Shown: positions 1 through 6,007 of the stretch, piece after piece | Layout: each line of letters begins with the position of its first letter | Position numbering within the stretch: position 1 is the first letter of the stretch | Assembly (NCBI GenBank): GCA_025454125.1 | Contig: JALOPA010000156.1 | Location: 1 to 8,162, forward strand | Direction: 5' to 3' | DNA length: 8,162 nucleotides | Source: Thermodesulfobacteriota bacterium | GTDB lineage: Bacteria; Desulfobacterota; DSM-4660; Desulfatiglandales; HGW-15 | Program-made: the position numbers and the translations under genes | The notes under the pieces: generated by a model | Told to the model about the DNA's origin: nothing | Seen by the model: the letters and a program-made list of their open reading frames with translations, nothing else | Databases searched by the model: none

Positions 1-24
1 GCGTTCACAGGAGAGTCACAGGCT

Positions 25-1203
25 TTGAACATCAGGGTGTCCCTTGGGGAGTTTACCAGACCCCGCCGCTTGGCGAGGTTTTTTTTGGCTGGATTCATCT
101 TTCTAGGAGCCTGCTCAGGAGGCCCCTCTGCGCAGGAACCCAAATCCAAGGAAAAGCCTGCGGTACCGGTGACGGTGGCCTCGGTTTTCACCAAGGATGT
201 CCCCATTCAGGTCAGCTCGGTCGGTAATGTGGAGCCTTATTCCACGGTCGCCGTGAAGTCGCGAGTGTCAGGCGAGCTGGTGGGCGTCCACTTTCAGGAA
301 GGCCAGGAAGTCAAGGAAGGCGATCTTCTCTTCACCATAGACAAAGTGCCCTACGAAGTGGCCCTCAAGGAGGCCCAGGCGCGGCTTGAACGCGATCAGG
401 CTCTGGCCCGGAAGGCGAGAGACGACGTCCGGCGAAACCAGCCGCTTGCCGAGAAAGACATTGTGAGCCGGCAGTCCCTCGACCAGTTCGTGAGCACGGC
501 AGAGGCGGCAGAGGCGCTTGTCAAGGCCGATCAGGCCGCGGTGGAAAACCTCCAGTTGCAGCTCGGATACTGTTCGATTCGTTCCCCTATCTCGGGAAGA
601 ACCGGAAGCCTGCTGATTCAGAAAGGGAACCTGGTCAAGGCGAACGACGAAAACAAATCCCTCCTGACCGTTCACCAGCTCGAGCCGATCTACGTGACCT
701 TTGCGGTTCCGGAGAAATACCTGGGGGAGATCAACCGGAGGACCAAGGAAGGCAAGATGGAGGTCCAGGTCTACACCCCGGAAAGCGCCGGAAGCGCCGA
801 ACCGATCACTGGCTTTGTCAGTTTTGTGAACAACGCCGTGGAACAGTCCACTGCCACCATTCGCCTCAAGGCCACCTTTCAAAACAAGGACCGCCGTCTC
901 TGGCCCGGCCAGACCACCAACGTCCTCCTCACGCTCGGGGTGCAGCCCAAGGCCGTGGTCGCGCCCAGCCAGGCGATTCAGAGCGGCCAGTCGGGTTCCT
1001 ATGCGTTTGTCATCAGGCAGGACCAAACCGCCGACCTCCGGCCTGTCACCGTGTCTCGCAGCACCAACGGCGAAACCGTGATCGAAAAGGGCCTCAGCCC
1101 GGGTGAAACCGTGGTCACGGACGGCCAACTCCTTTTGACCTCCGGCGCCAGAGTGAGCGTCAAGAATCAGAACTCGGCTCGCCCAGAGGCCCCCAAGAAA
1201 TGA
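25..1203 (+). CDS. RND efflux periplasmic adaptor (membrane fusion) lipoprotein
   Basis: This is the adaptor subunit of a tripartite RND efflux pump, bridging the inner-membrane transporter to an outer-membrane channel. The first 30 residues look like a lipoprotein signal peptide: basic n-region (RPRRLAR), hydrophobic core (FFLAGFIFLGA), and lipobox LGAC with Cys30 as the probable lipidated residue. A lipoyl/biotinyl-like half-motif lies at about 78-106 (VSGELVGVHFQEGQEVKEGD), an Ala/Glu/Lys-rich helical hairpin at about 108-182, and the second lipoyl half at about 185-216 (SPISGRTGSLL). A beta-barrel (LWPGQTTNVLL, about 292-302) and membrane-proximal domain follow. The length of 392 aa is normal for the family. 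The start is TTG at 25 with AGGAG at 9-13 (11-nt gap); GTG at 37 is an alternative. The frame is open to the window edge, so a start upstream cannot be excluded, although the signal peptide supports 25 or 37. The stop overlaps the next gene by four bases. Substrate is unknown. Confidence 0.93.
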   Translation: MNIRVSLGEFTRPRRLARFFLAGFIFLGACSGGPSAQEPKSKEKPAVPVTVASVFTKDVPIQVSSVGNVEPYSTVAVKSRVSGELVGVHFQEGQEVKEGDLLFTIDKVPYEVALKEAQARLERDQALARKARDDVRRNQPLAEKDIVSRQSLDQFVSTAEAAEALVKADQAAVENLQLQLGYCSIRSPISGRTGSLLIQKGNLVKANDENKSLLTVHQLEPIYVTFAVPEKYLGEINRRTKEGKMEVQVYTPESAGSAEPITGFVSFVNNAVEQSTATIRLKATFQNKDRRLWPGQTTNVLLTLGVQPKAVVAPSQAIQSGQSGSYAFVIRQDQTADLRPVTVSRSTNGETVIEKGLSPGETVVTDGQLLLTSGARVSVKNQNSARPEAPKK

Positions 1204-4200
1204 ACCTGAGCGCCCTCTTCATACGCCGGCCGGTCATGACCACGCTGGTCATGCTCAGCATCGTCATTTTCGGGCTCATGGGGTATCGCCGTCTGCCTGT
1301 GAGCGACTTGCCGAACGTGGATTTCCCCACCGTGATGGTCAGTGCGAGCCTGCCCGGCGCCAGCCCTGAGAACATGGCTTCCTCCGTGGCCACCCCTCTC
1401 GAGCGCCAGTTCTCTACGATCGCAGGCGTGACCAACATGACCTCTTCCAGTTCCCTCGGCGTGACGCAAATCACTCTCCAGTTCGACCTGGATCGAGATA
1501 TTGACGCTGCGGCCCAGGATGTGCAGGCCGCCATTGCCAGAACCACCCACCGCCTTCCGCCGGACATGCCTTATCCCCCGTCTTACCGCAAAGTGAATCC
1601 CGCGGACATGCCCATCCTCTTCCTGTCCATCACCTCTCCCACTCTTCCCCTGTACACACTGAATGAGTATGCGGAAACGCTCATCGCTCAGCGGATCTCC
1701 ACGGTGAGCGGGGTGGCCCAGGTGCAGGTCTACGGGTCCCAGAAATACGCCGTCCGGATTCAGATCGATCCCAACGCGCTCAAGAGCCGCGGCATGGGCA
1801 TTGATGAAGTTGCCCGGGCCATAAAGACCGCCAACACCAACTTGCCCACCGGGATCCTGTACGGACGCCACAGGGCCTTCACCGTGGAGACCACGGGCCA
1901 GCTCAACCAGGCCAAGGAGTTCAACCCCCTCATCATTTCCTTTAAAGGCGGCCACCCGGTGCGCCTCCAGGATGTGGGGAGAGCGGTGGATGGAGTGGAG
2001 TTCGACAAAGCCGCTGCGTGGTACATCGATCAGCGCGCCATGGTGCTCGCGGTCCAGCGTCAGCCGGGGACCAACACCGTGGAAGTGGCGGATGCGGTGA
2101 AAAACCTGCTTCCCACCTTCAGGGCTCAATTGCCGGCCTCCGCATCTCTTCACCTGCTCTACGACCGCTCCGAGTCCATCCGTGAATCCGTCCGGGACGT
2201 CAAATTCACTCTCGTGTTCGCGCTGTTCCTTGTCGTCGTCGTGATCTTTCTCTTTCTGCGCAAGGTCTCTGCAACCCTGATCCCCTCGGTGGCGATGCCC
2301 CTCTCCATCATCGGGACCTTCGGCGTCATGTACCTCCTCGACTTCAACCTGGACAACCTGTCGCTGATGGCGTTGATCCTGGCCGTGGGATTTGTGGTGG
2401 ACGATGCCATTGTGATGCTGGAAAACATTGTGCGCCACGTGGAAAAGGGAGAAGCTGTTTTCGAGGCGGCCCTAAAAGGATCCAGGGAAATCGGCTTTAC
2501 GATCATCTCGATGACCCTCTCCCTGGCGGCCGTTTTCATTCCTGTCCTGTTCATGGGTGGGATCATTGGCCGGCTGTTCACCGAATTCTCGGTCACCATC
2601 GGGGTCGCCGTGCTGATTTCCGGCGTCATCGCGTTGACCCTGACCCCCATGCTGTGCAGCCGCTTCATCAAGCCCGAATCCCTTGAAAAGAAAGGGGGGT
2701 TCTACAAGGCCTCCGAGAGCGTTTTCCAGGGTATGCTCAGGGCTTACGGCGCAGGGCTCCGGTTCTTCTTGAGACACCGCTTTGTGACCATTCTGTTCAC
2801 CGCCCTGGTGCTTCTGGCCACCGTCCACCTCTTTCGCGTCCTGCCCAAAGGCTTCATCCCTTCAGAGGACACCTCGCAGCTGATGGCCATCACAGAGGCG
2901 GTGGAGGGCATCTCTTACGAATCCATGGTGGAGCACCAGAAAGCCGTGGCCAACATTGTCAATGAGGACCCCAATGTGGCCGCGTTCATGTCCAATGCCG
3001 GGGCACGTGGCCCCTTTGGCAGGGGCAACACCGGCTCCATGTTCATTCGCCTTAAGCCGAGAAGCGAGCGTGAGCTCAATGTGGACCAGGTCATTTCAGA
3101 ACTCAGACCCAAGCTCAACCAGGTTCCCGGCATCCGGGTCTTTCTTCAAAACCCGCCGCCTCTTCGGATCGGCGGGATGGTGACCCGAAGCCTTTACCAG
3201 TACACCCTTCAGAGTCCGGATCTGAATGAACTTCTGGAGAATGCCCCTGTGCTGCAGGAAAAAATCAAGGCCCTGCCCGGGTTTCTGGATGTGACCTCGG
3301 ACATGGAGATCAAGAATCCTCAGGTGAATGTGGAGATCGACCGCGACAGGGCCGCGGCCCTGGGGGTAACCGCAGAGCAGATCGAAGAGGCTCTTTACAC
3401 CGCTTACGGTGCCCGTCAAGTGTCCACCATCTATGCCTCCAACGACGACTACGCCGTGATCCTGGAAGTGCTCCCCGAGTATCAGCTTGACCCTGCGGCT
3501 CTGTCTTTGCTCCACGTCAGGTCCGCCAGCGGCCAGTTGGTTCCACTGGATACCTTCACGCGGTTCACGACGAGCGTTGGGCCCGCTGCCGTGAGCCACC
3601 TGGGCCAATTGCCTTCCGTGACCATATCCTTCAACCTAAAACCCGGAACGTCTCTGGGAGAGGCGGTCGCTGCCGTGGAAAAAGCCGCAAAGGCCGCGCT
3701 GCCTTCCACCATCAGCACCAGCTTTCAGGGAACGGCCCAGGCCTTTCAGTCCTCCTTCGAAGGCATGGGACTCCTGCTCCTCATGGCCATCGTGGTCATT
3801 TACATTGTCCTGGGCATTCTTTATGAGAGCTTCATTCATCCGGTGACGATTCTCTCCGCCTTGCCTTTTGCGGGATTCGGGGCCCTGGTGACGCTGCTGA
3901 TTTTCAACAGCGAGCTCAACATCTACGCCTTTGTCGGGATCGTGATGCTTGTGGGCCTTGTGAAGAAAAACGGTATCATGATGGTGGACTTCGCTCTTGA
4001 GGCGAAAAAAAGCGGGGGTACTTCCGCCTCGGAAGCGATTTACGAAGCCTGCATGATCCGGTTCAGACCCATCATGATGACCACGATGGCGGCCCTCATG
4101 GGCACCCTGCCCATCGCTCTGGGGTACGGCGCCGGAGGCGAGGCTCGACAGCCCCTGGGCTTGGCCGTTGTGGGCGGGCTTCTGTTCAGCCAGTTCCTGA

Positions 4201-4292
4201 CCCTGTTCATTACTCCTGTCTTTTTCGTCTACCTGGATAAGCTCCAGTCCGCTCTGCGCCGGCGGGGTCGAGCGGAAATGTCGTCCCAATAA
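1200..4292 (+). CDS. RND multidrug efflux transporter, HAE1 family (MdtB/MdtC-like)
   Basis: This is the inner-membrane, proton-driven transporter of the pump, predicted to export drugs or other amphiphilic compounds with the adaptor upstream. Length (1030 aa) is typical of HAE1 proteins. TM1 is at about 8-28, followed by the first large periplasmic loop (about 30-335). TM2-TM6 are packed in about 335-490, TM7 at about 527-547, the second periplasmic loop at about 548-852, and TM8-TM12 in about 853-1012. The TM4 proton-relay pair is present as D401-D402 (GFVVDDAIVMLENI), matching AcrB D407/D408. The TM10 lysine is K923 in GLVKKNGIMMVDFA, matching AcrB K940. The N-terminal sequence (FIRRPVMTTL, PGASPENM, ATPLERQF, KVNPADMP) most resembles the MdtB/MdtC branch. 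The ATG lies inside the adaptor stop (ATGA), implying translational coupling and one mRNA. No second RND subunit or TolC-type channel follows. The exact substrate cannot be read from sequence. Confidence 0.96.
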   Translation: MNLSALFIRRPVMTTLVMLSIVIFGLMGYRRLPVSDLPNVDFPTVMVSASLPGASPENMASSVATPLERQFSTIAGVTNMTSSSSLGVTQITLQFDLDRDIDAAAQDVQAAIARTTHRLPPDMPYPPSYRKVNPADMPILFLSITSPTLPLYTLNEYAETLIAQRISTVSGVAQVQVYGSQKYAVRIQIDPNALKSRGMGIDEVARAIKTANTNLPTGILYGRHRAFTVETTGQLNQAKEFNPLIISFKGGHPVRLQDVGRAVDGVEFDKAAAWYIDQRAMVLAVQRQPGTNTVEVADAVKNLLPTFRAQLPASASLHLLYDRSESIRESVRDVKFTLVFALFLVVVVIFLFLRKVSATLIPSVAMPLSIIGTFGVMYLLDFNLDNLSLMALILAVGFVVDDAIVMLENIVRHVEKGEAVFEAALKGSREIGFTIISMTLSLAAVFIPVLFMGGIIGRLFTEFSVTIGVAVLISGVIALTLTPMLCSRFIKPESLEKKGGFYKASESVFQGMLRAYGAGLRFFLRHRFVTILFTALVLLATVHLFRVLPKGFIPSEDTSQLMAITEAVEGISYESMVEHQKAVANIVNEDPNVAAFMSNAGARGPFGRGNTGSMFIRLKPRSERELNVDQVISELRPKLNQVPGIRVFLQNPPPLRIGGMVTRSLYQYTLQSPDLNELLENAPVLQEKIKALPGFLDVTSDMEIKNPQVNVEIDRDRAAALGVTAEQIEEALYTAYGARQVSTIYASNDDYAVILEVLPEYQLDPAALSLLHVRSASGQLVPLDTFTRFTTSVGPAAVSHLGQLPSVTISFNLKPGTSLGEAVAAVEKAAKAALPSTISTSFQGTAQAFQSSFEGMGLLLLMAIVVIYIVLGILYESFIHPVTILSALPFAGFGALVTLLIFNSELNIYAFVGIVMLVGLVKKNGIMMVDFALEAKKSGGTSASEAIYEACMIRFRPIMMTTMAALMGTLPIALGYGAGGEARQPLGLAVVGGLLFSQFLTLFITPVFFVYLDKLQSALRRRGRAEMSSQ

Positions 4293-4382
4293 ACCCCGCG
4301 GCCCTGGCCTCAGTTCTTGAGCTTTTCTCTTAAACAAGACCCTTCTGTACCTGCAGTTAGGATGGAAAGGAGTTCGGTCGGT

Positions 4383-4742
4383 CTACGGTTTTTGTGGGGC
4401 GGGTTGGCTTGCTCCTGCGATCAGCGTGCGCAATGCTTGGCGGTCTTCATCGGTGAGTTCCACGAGGCAGATCCCCACGCCGAAAGCGGTGTTCTCATCA
4501 TCCATGCAGTAGGCGTCGGCCCAGACCACCTTTCCGCTGACCCCTATGGCGTGATGCTTGCCGGGAAGAATAGACATGCGATAGGTTTCATTGAGACGCA
4601 GAGGCTCCTCGCAGAAAATGAGCAGCCCCTCCACAGAAACGTTCCTTATCTCACCCTCGATCGTTCCTGTTTCAGCCAGGATCGTGATGGGCCAGCTCAC
4701 TTCCACTCTGGGACTCTTGCGTTTCTCCACAACACCTGCCAA
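4383..4742 (-). CDS. Single-domain PilZ protein, probable c-di-GMP receptor
   Basis: A 119-residue protein made almost entirely of a PilZ domain, the common receptor fold for the second messenger cyclic di-GMP. Both signature motifs are visible: RxxxR as R8-K-S-P-R12, and (D/N)xSxxG as N34-V-S-V-E-G39. Beta-strand-like segments follow (GKVVWADAY, about 70-78; AFGVGICLVEL, about 86-96), with a short C-terminal helix (TDEDRQALRTLI). No signal peptide, membrane segment or output domain is present, so it probably works in the cytoplasm by binding a partner. The start is TTG at 4740-4742. It is chosen because a strong GGGAGGA ribosome site sits 6-7 nt upstream and no good ATG is available; GTG five codons in is possible. 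The gene converges on the RND operon (90-bp gap) and appears monocistronic. The process it controls (motility, exopolysaccharide or other) cannot be inferred from these neighbours. Confidence 0.9.
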   Translation of the reverse strand: MAGVVEKRKSPRVEVSWPITILAETGTIEGEIRNVSVEGLLIFCEEPLRLNETYRMSILPGKHHAIGVSGKVVWADAYCMDDENTAFGVGICLVELTDEDRQALRTLIAGASQPAPQKP

Positions 4743-4748
4743 GGTCGA

Positions 4749-4755
4749 TCCTCCC
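4749..4755 (-). promoter_or_regulatory. Ribosome binding site supporting the TTG start of the PilZ gene
   Basis: On the minus strand the sequence reads GGGAGGA followed six bases later by TTG. The near-perfect Shine-Dalgarno match decides in favour of the rare TTG start over the downstream in-frame GTG. Confidence 0.75.
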
Positions 4756-4802
4756 GCAGTTGATTCCGGTCCAGGCTTTCTTGAGCCCTATGGCACGAGA
4801 AA

Positions 4803-4840
4803 AGACAAACCACAGAGTTTCAGCCTCTCTGCGTCTGCCC
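4803..4840 (-). other. Foldable hairpin in the 5' leader of the PilZ gene
   Basis: In the predicted untranslated leader (about 4743-4870) the minus-strand RNA can form an 11-bp stem from CAGACGCAGAG and CTCTGTGGTTTG. It has one bulged G and a 9-nt loop (AGGCUGAAA). The arms are plus positions 4827-4837 and 4806-4817, and about three further pairs, mostly G-U, could extend the base. A second, weaker 5-bp hairpin (GGGCT/AGCCT) lies nearer the start codon at about 4773-4788. I do not recognise a known riboswitch class, and the fold is judged by eye only. Confidence 0.35.
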
Positions 4841-4860
4841 GCAAAAAGTTGCTTCACCCT

Positions 4861-4996
4861 TCAATAAGTTAACTTAATTTTATATGATTTAAACTCACAG
4901 GTCAATAGCAAAAAAGGGATAAGCTGAATAAACCACCTTTCTATTAATGTTAATTTATTTATTATTTATTATATTCAATTAAATTTTATTTTTTTG
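4861..4996. other. AT-rich island in intergenic region
   Basis: About 136 bp of roughly three-quarters or more A+T lie within otherwise GC-rich sequence. They include a low-complexity stretch of repeated TTTATT/ATTTATT units at about 4950-4975 and a run of seven T at about 4989-4995. It carries the predicted PilZ promoter at its left end and no coding frame of note. It may act as an upstream promoter element or a nucleoid-protein binding site; this is inference. Confidence 0.6.
4877..4905 (-). promoter_or_regulatory. Predicted sigma70-type promoter of the PilZ gene
   Basis: On the minus strand, TTGACC (plus 4900-4905) and TAAAAT (plus 4877-4882) are separated by exactly 17 bp. Each matches consensus at 5 of 6 positions. 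Initiation near 4870 would give a leader of about 130 nt ahead of the TTG start. The surrounding AT-rich DNA raises the chance of a fortuitous match, but spacing and both boxes are good. Confidence 0.6.
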
Positions 4997-5011
4997 GTGA
5001 GAAAGACGAGA

Positions 5012-5073
5012 AGCTCTTCCCCAGAGCTGAGGCGTTTCATCCCCAGAAGACCAAGGGCTTTCTCGCAAAGCCT
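5012..5073. repeat. Pair of short perfect inverted repeats (hairpins) in gene-free DNA
   Basis: Two perfect stem-loops stand 26 bp apart. The first is AGCTCT-TCCCC-AGAGCT (5012-5028). The second is GGGCTTT-CTCGC-AAAGCCT (5055-5073), whose outermost pair is G-U. Both have five-base loops. A near-repeat TC(T/A)TCCCCAGA occurs at 5016-5026, in the first hairpin, and at 5037-5047, between the two. No T-tract follows on either strand, so they are not canonical terminators. Function is unknown; a small RNA or the 3' end of the acidic-protein transcript is possible. The rest of 4997-5181 holds only an 8-bp palindrome TCGCGCGA (5142-5149) and a GTTTTC/GAAAAC palindrome (5167-5180). Confidence 0.45.
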
Positions 5074-5181
5074 GAATCTCGTGCTCGAACAAAAGTGGGT
5101 TACAGCGAAGGCTTGAATCAGTATCTTTGGGCAGTGCGGAATCGCGCGACCCGGCCTGACAGAAGCGTTTTCTGGAAAACT

Positions 5182-5487
5182 CTACTCTTCATCTTCGTCA
5201 TCGTAGCTGAAGTCCTCATCATATTCGTCTTCCACGTCTTCCAGAACTTCGTAGCTGATGACTCGTATTCGTTTTGTTCCGTCTTTGTCTTCGCGGACCG
5301 TTCCAGTCACCTCCACGTCCTCATCGAGAAAATCAAAAAGCTCTTCACCGAGTTTGTTCATCTCTACGACATAATCGTCGTCGTCGGTCGAAATGCTGAT
5401 GGAGACGACATTGTCCTCGCTATCCCATTCGCTCGGTACAACATAGCCGACGACCGTCTCCTCTCTAGGTGGTTTACTTTTCTTCAT
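5182..5487 (-). CDS. Small highly acidic protein of unknown function
   Basis: A 101-residue protein I do not recognise as a named family. About 36 residues are Asp or Glu against about 10 Lys or Arg, giving a strongly negative charge (roughly -26). The N-terminus is short and basic (MKKSKPPR). A beta-rich core follows at about 11-80, including TVVGYVV, VVSISIS and the strand pair DEDVEVTGTVRED..GTKRIRVISYEVLED, a pattern seen in small OB-fold-like domains. The last about 20 residues are an almost purely acidic tail (EDVEDEYDEDFSYDDEDEE). There is no signal peptide or membrane segment, so a cytoplasmic location is likely. The ATG at 5485-5487 has AGGA/GGGAG purine-rich sequence directly upstream and a promoter-like element about 55-80 bp upstream. 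It appears to be monocistronic. A mimic of nucleic acid or a binder of basic partners is conceivable but speculative. That it is a real gene rests on the RBS, promoter and protein-like pattern. Confidence 0.72.
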   Translation of the reverse strand: MKKSKPPREETVVGYVVPSEWDSEDNVVSISISTDDDDYVVEMNKLGEELFDFLDEDVEVTGTVREDKDGTKRIRVISYEVLEDVEDEYDEDFSYDDEDEE

Positions 5488-5538
5488 CTCCCTTCCTCTT
5501 GTCTGCGTTACTCTCTTGAACCCAATGAAGCTGGGACC

Positions 5539-5567
5539 ATTTTATAAAGCCCTTCTGAACAAATCAA
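5539..5567 (-). promoter_or_regulatory. Predicted sigma70-type promoter of the acidic-protein gene
   Basis: On the minus strand, TTGATT (plus 5562-5567) and TAAAAT (plus 5539-5544) are spaced by 17 bp. The -35 matches consensus at 4 of 6 and the -10 at 5 of 6 positions. The implied leader is about 45 nt. The -10 hexamer and its TATAAAAT context are the same as in the predicted PilZ promoter. Confidence 0.5.
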
Positions 5568-5824
5568 GCAAGTCCGTTAACCGTAGGACGCGGAATTGTC
5601 TTAGTACGCTCTCCATCGTTCGTCAACCCAATAATTTTGAGGCCGGAGGCAAAATCAGATTCTTTGGTTTTCATTGCTCCCAGCATGCTGAGGGATAGTC
5701 GAGGGTGATGTTTCATTGTTTATTTTGTGCGCGCTGGAAAGGTAAAAAACGAGGAACCTCATAGGATTCGACGAGATGAGAAACGGTTGACACCCGTCTG
5801 GACGTTGATATAGAAGAAGTCTGG
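5568..5824. other. Intergenic stretch with no gene recognised
   Basis: No reading frame here has a convincing start, ribosome site or protein-like composition. The open frames crossing it on the minus strand run into the tRNA and are artefacts. Visible details are a perfect 10-bp palindrome CAGCATGCTG (5681-5690) and a short GAGG-AA-CCTC inverted repeat next to six A (5744-5760). On the minus strand the latter reads as a small hairpin followed by TTTTTT. Confidence 0.5.
5744..5760 (-). terminator. Possible weak terminator downstream of tRNA-His
   Basis: Read on the minus strand, GAGGTTCCTC is followed by G and six T, about 65 bp after the tRNA 3' end. The stem is only 3-4 bp and the loop 2-4 nt. 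The T-tract fits a rho-independent terminator but the hairpin is poor. Confidence 0.25.
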
Positions 5825-5902
5825 TGGGGTGAGTGGTGGGACTCGAACCCACAGCCTCTGGGGCCACAACCCAGGGCTCTAACCAATTGAGCTACACCCA
5901 CC
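5825..5902 (-). tRNA. tRNA-His (anticodon GUG)
   Basis: The minus strand folds into a complete cloverleaf. The acceptor stem is GTGGGTG/CACTCAC (7 bp with one G-U), the D arm lies in TAGCTCAATTGGTTAGAGC, and the anticodon stem is CTGGG/CCCAG with loop TTGTGGC. The anticodon GTG is complementary to plus 5865-5867. The T arm is GTGGG-TTCGAGT-CCCAC. A G precedes the acceptor stem (5902) opposite C73 (5828), the G-1:C73 identity element of bacterial tRNA-His, and CCA is encoded (5825-5827). It delivers histidine at CAC and CAU codons. It is transcribed divergently from selA and appears to stand alone. No duplicated tRNA 3' end was seen to suggest an integrated element. Confidence 0.97.
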
Positions 5903-5912
5903 ACGTGACAAG

Positions 5913-5940
5913 AATCTAACACACTTTTGGTTTTTTGCAA
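5913..5940 (-). promoter_or_regulatory. Possible promoter of tRNA-His
   Basis: On the minus strand, TTGCAA (plus 5935-5940) and TAGATT (plus 5913-5918) are 16 bp apart. Each matches consensus at 4 of 6 positions, and TAGATT ends about 10 bp before the mature 5' end. The position is right but the match is moderate. Confidence 0.4.
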
Positions 5941-5946
5941 CCAAAA
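5925..5946. repeat. Perfect 8-bp inverted repeat between divergent tRNA-His and selA
   Basis: TTTTGGTT (5925-5932) and AACCAAAA (5939-5946) are perfect complements separated by six bases. The element overlaps the predicted -35 of the tRNA promoter and lies about 60 bp upstream of the selA start. It could be an operator or simply a hairpin; no T-tract suitable for a selA-direction terminator follows. Confidence 0.4.
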
Positions 5947-5994
5947 ATGACGGCTTCTTGCGAGTTCATCAAAAACTGTTCTCGCCTTTTCCTG

Positions 5995-6000
5995 AGGAGA
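5995..6000 (+). promoter_or_regulatory. selA: Ribosome binding site for selA GTG start
   Basis: AGGAGA lies 7 bp upstream of the GTG at 6008. This ideal spacing supports the GTG start, and no in-frame ATG competes nearby. Confidence 0.8.
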
Positions 6001-6007
6001 GCCTCTG

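Noticed and set aside
268..1128. Minus-strand open frame opposite the adaptor gene
   Set aside because: It is antisense to a well-supported adaptor, has no ribosome site, and its composition is not protein-like.
1167..2438. Long minus-strand open frame (423 codons) opposite the RND transporter gene
   Set aside because: Its translation is rich in His, Gly, Asp and Arg with no domain pattern. It lies antisense to a clear HAE1 transporter and is what GC-rich codon bias produces on the opposite strand.
4293..4382. Intrinsic terminator between the convergent RND operon and PilZ gene
   Set aside because: Only a weak 5-bp stem (TTGAG/CTTAA) was found, with no adjacent T-tract on either strand.
4672..4857. 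Minus-strand 61-codon frame starting at GTG in the PilZ leader
   Set aside because: It has only a weak ribosome site, overlaps the PilZ start out of frame, and has no recognisable pattern. A leader peptide is possible but unsupported.
4743..4870. Known c-di-GMP riboswitch upstream of the PilZ gene
   Set aside because: Fragments such as ACGCAGAG look superficially similar, but the two-helix receptor pattern and conserved joining sequences of the known classes are not present.
4317..4872. Plus-strand open frames across the PilZ gene
   Set aside because: They run opposite the PilZ frame, whose RxxxR and NxSxxG motifs and strong ribosome site make the minus strand the coding one.
5167..5180. 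GTTTTC/GAAAAC palindrome just after the acidic-protein stop as a terminator
   Set aside because: The stem is AT-rich with a two-base centre and no T-run follows, so it is not a credible terminator.
5095..5547. Plus-strand open frame of 150 codons with hydrophobic segments
   Set aside because: It is the complement of the acidic-protein gene; the apparent hydrophobic runs come from reading Asp/Glu codons backwards. The minus frame has a better start, ribosome site and promoter.
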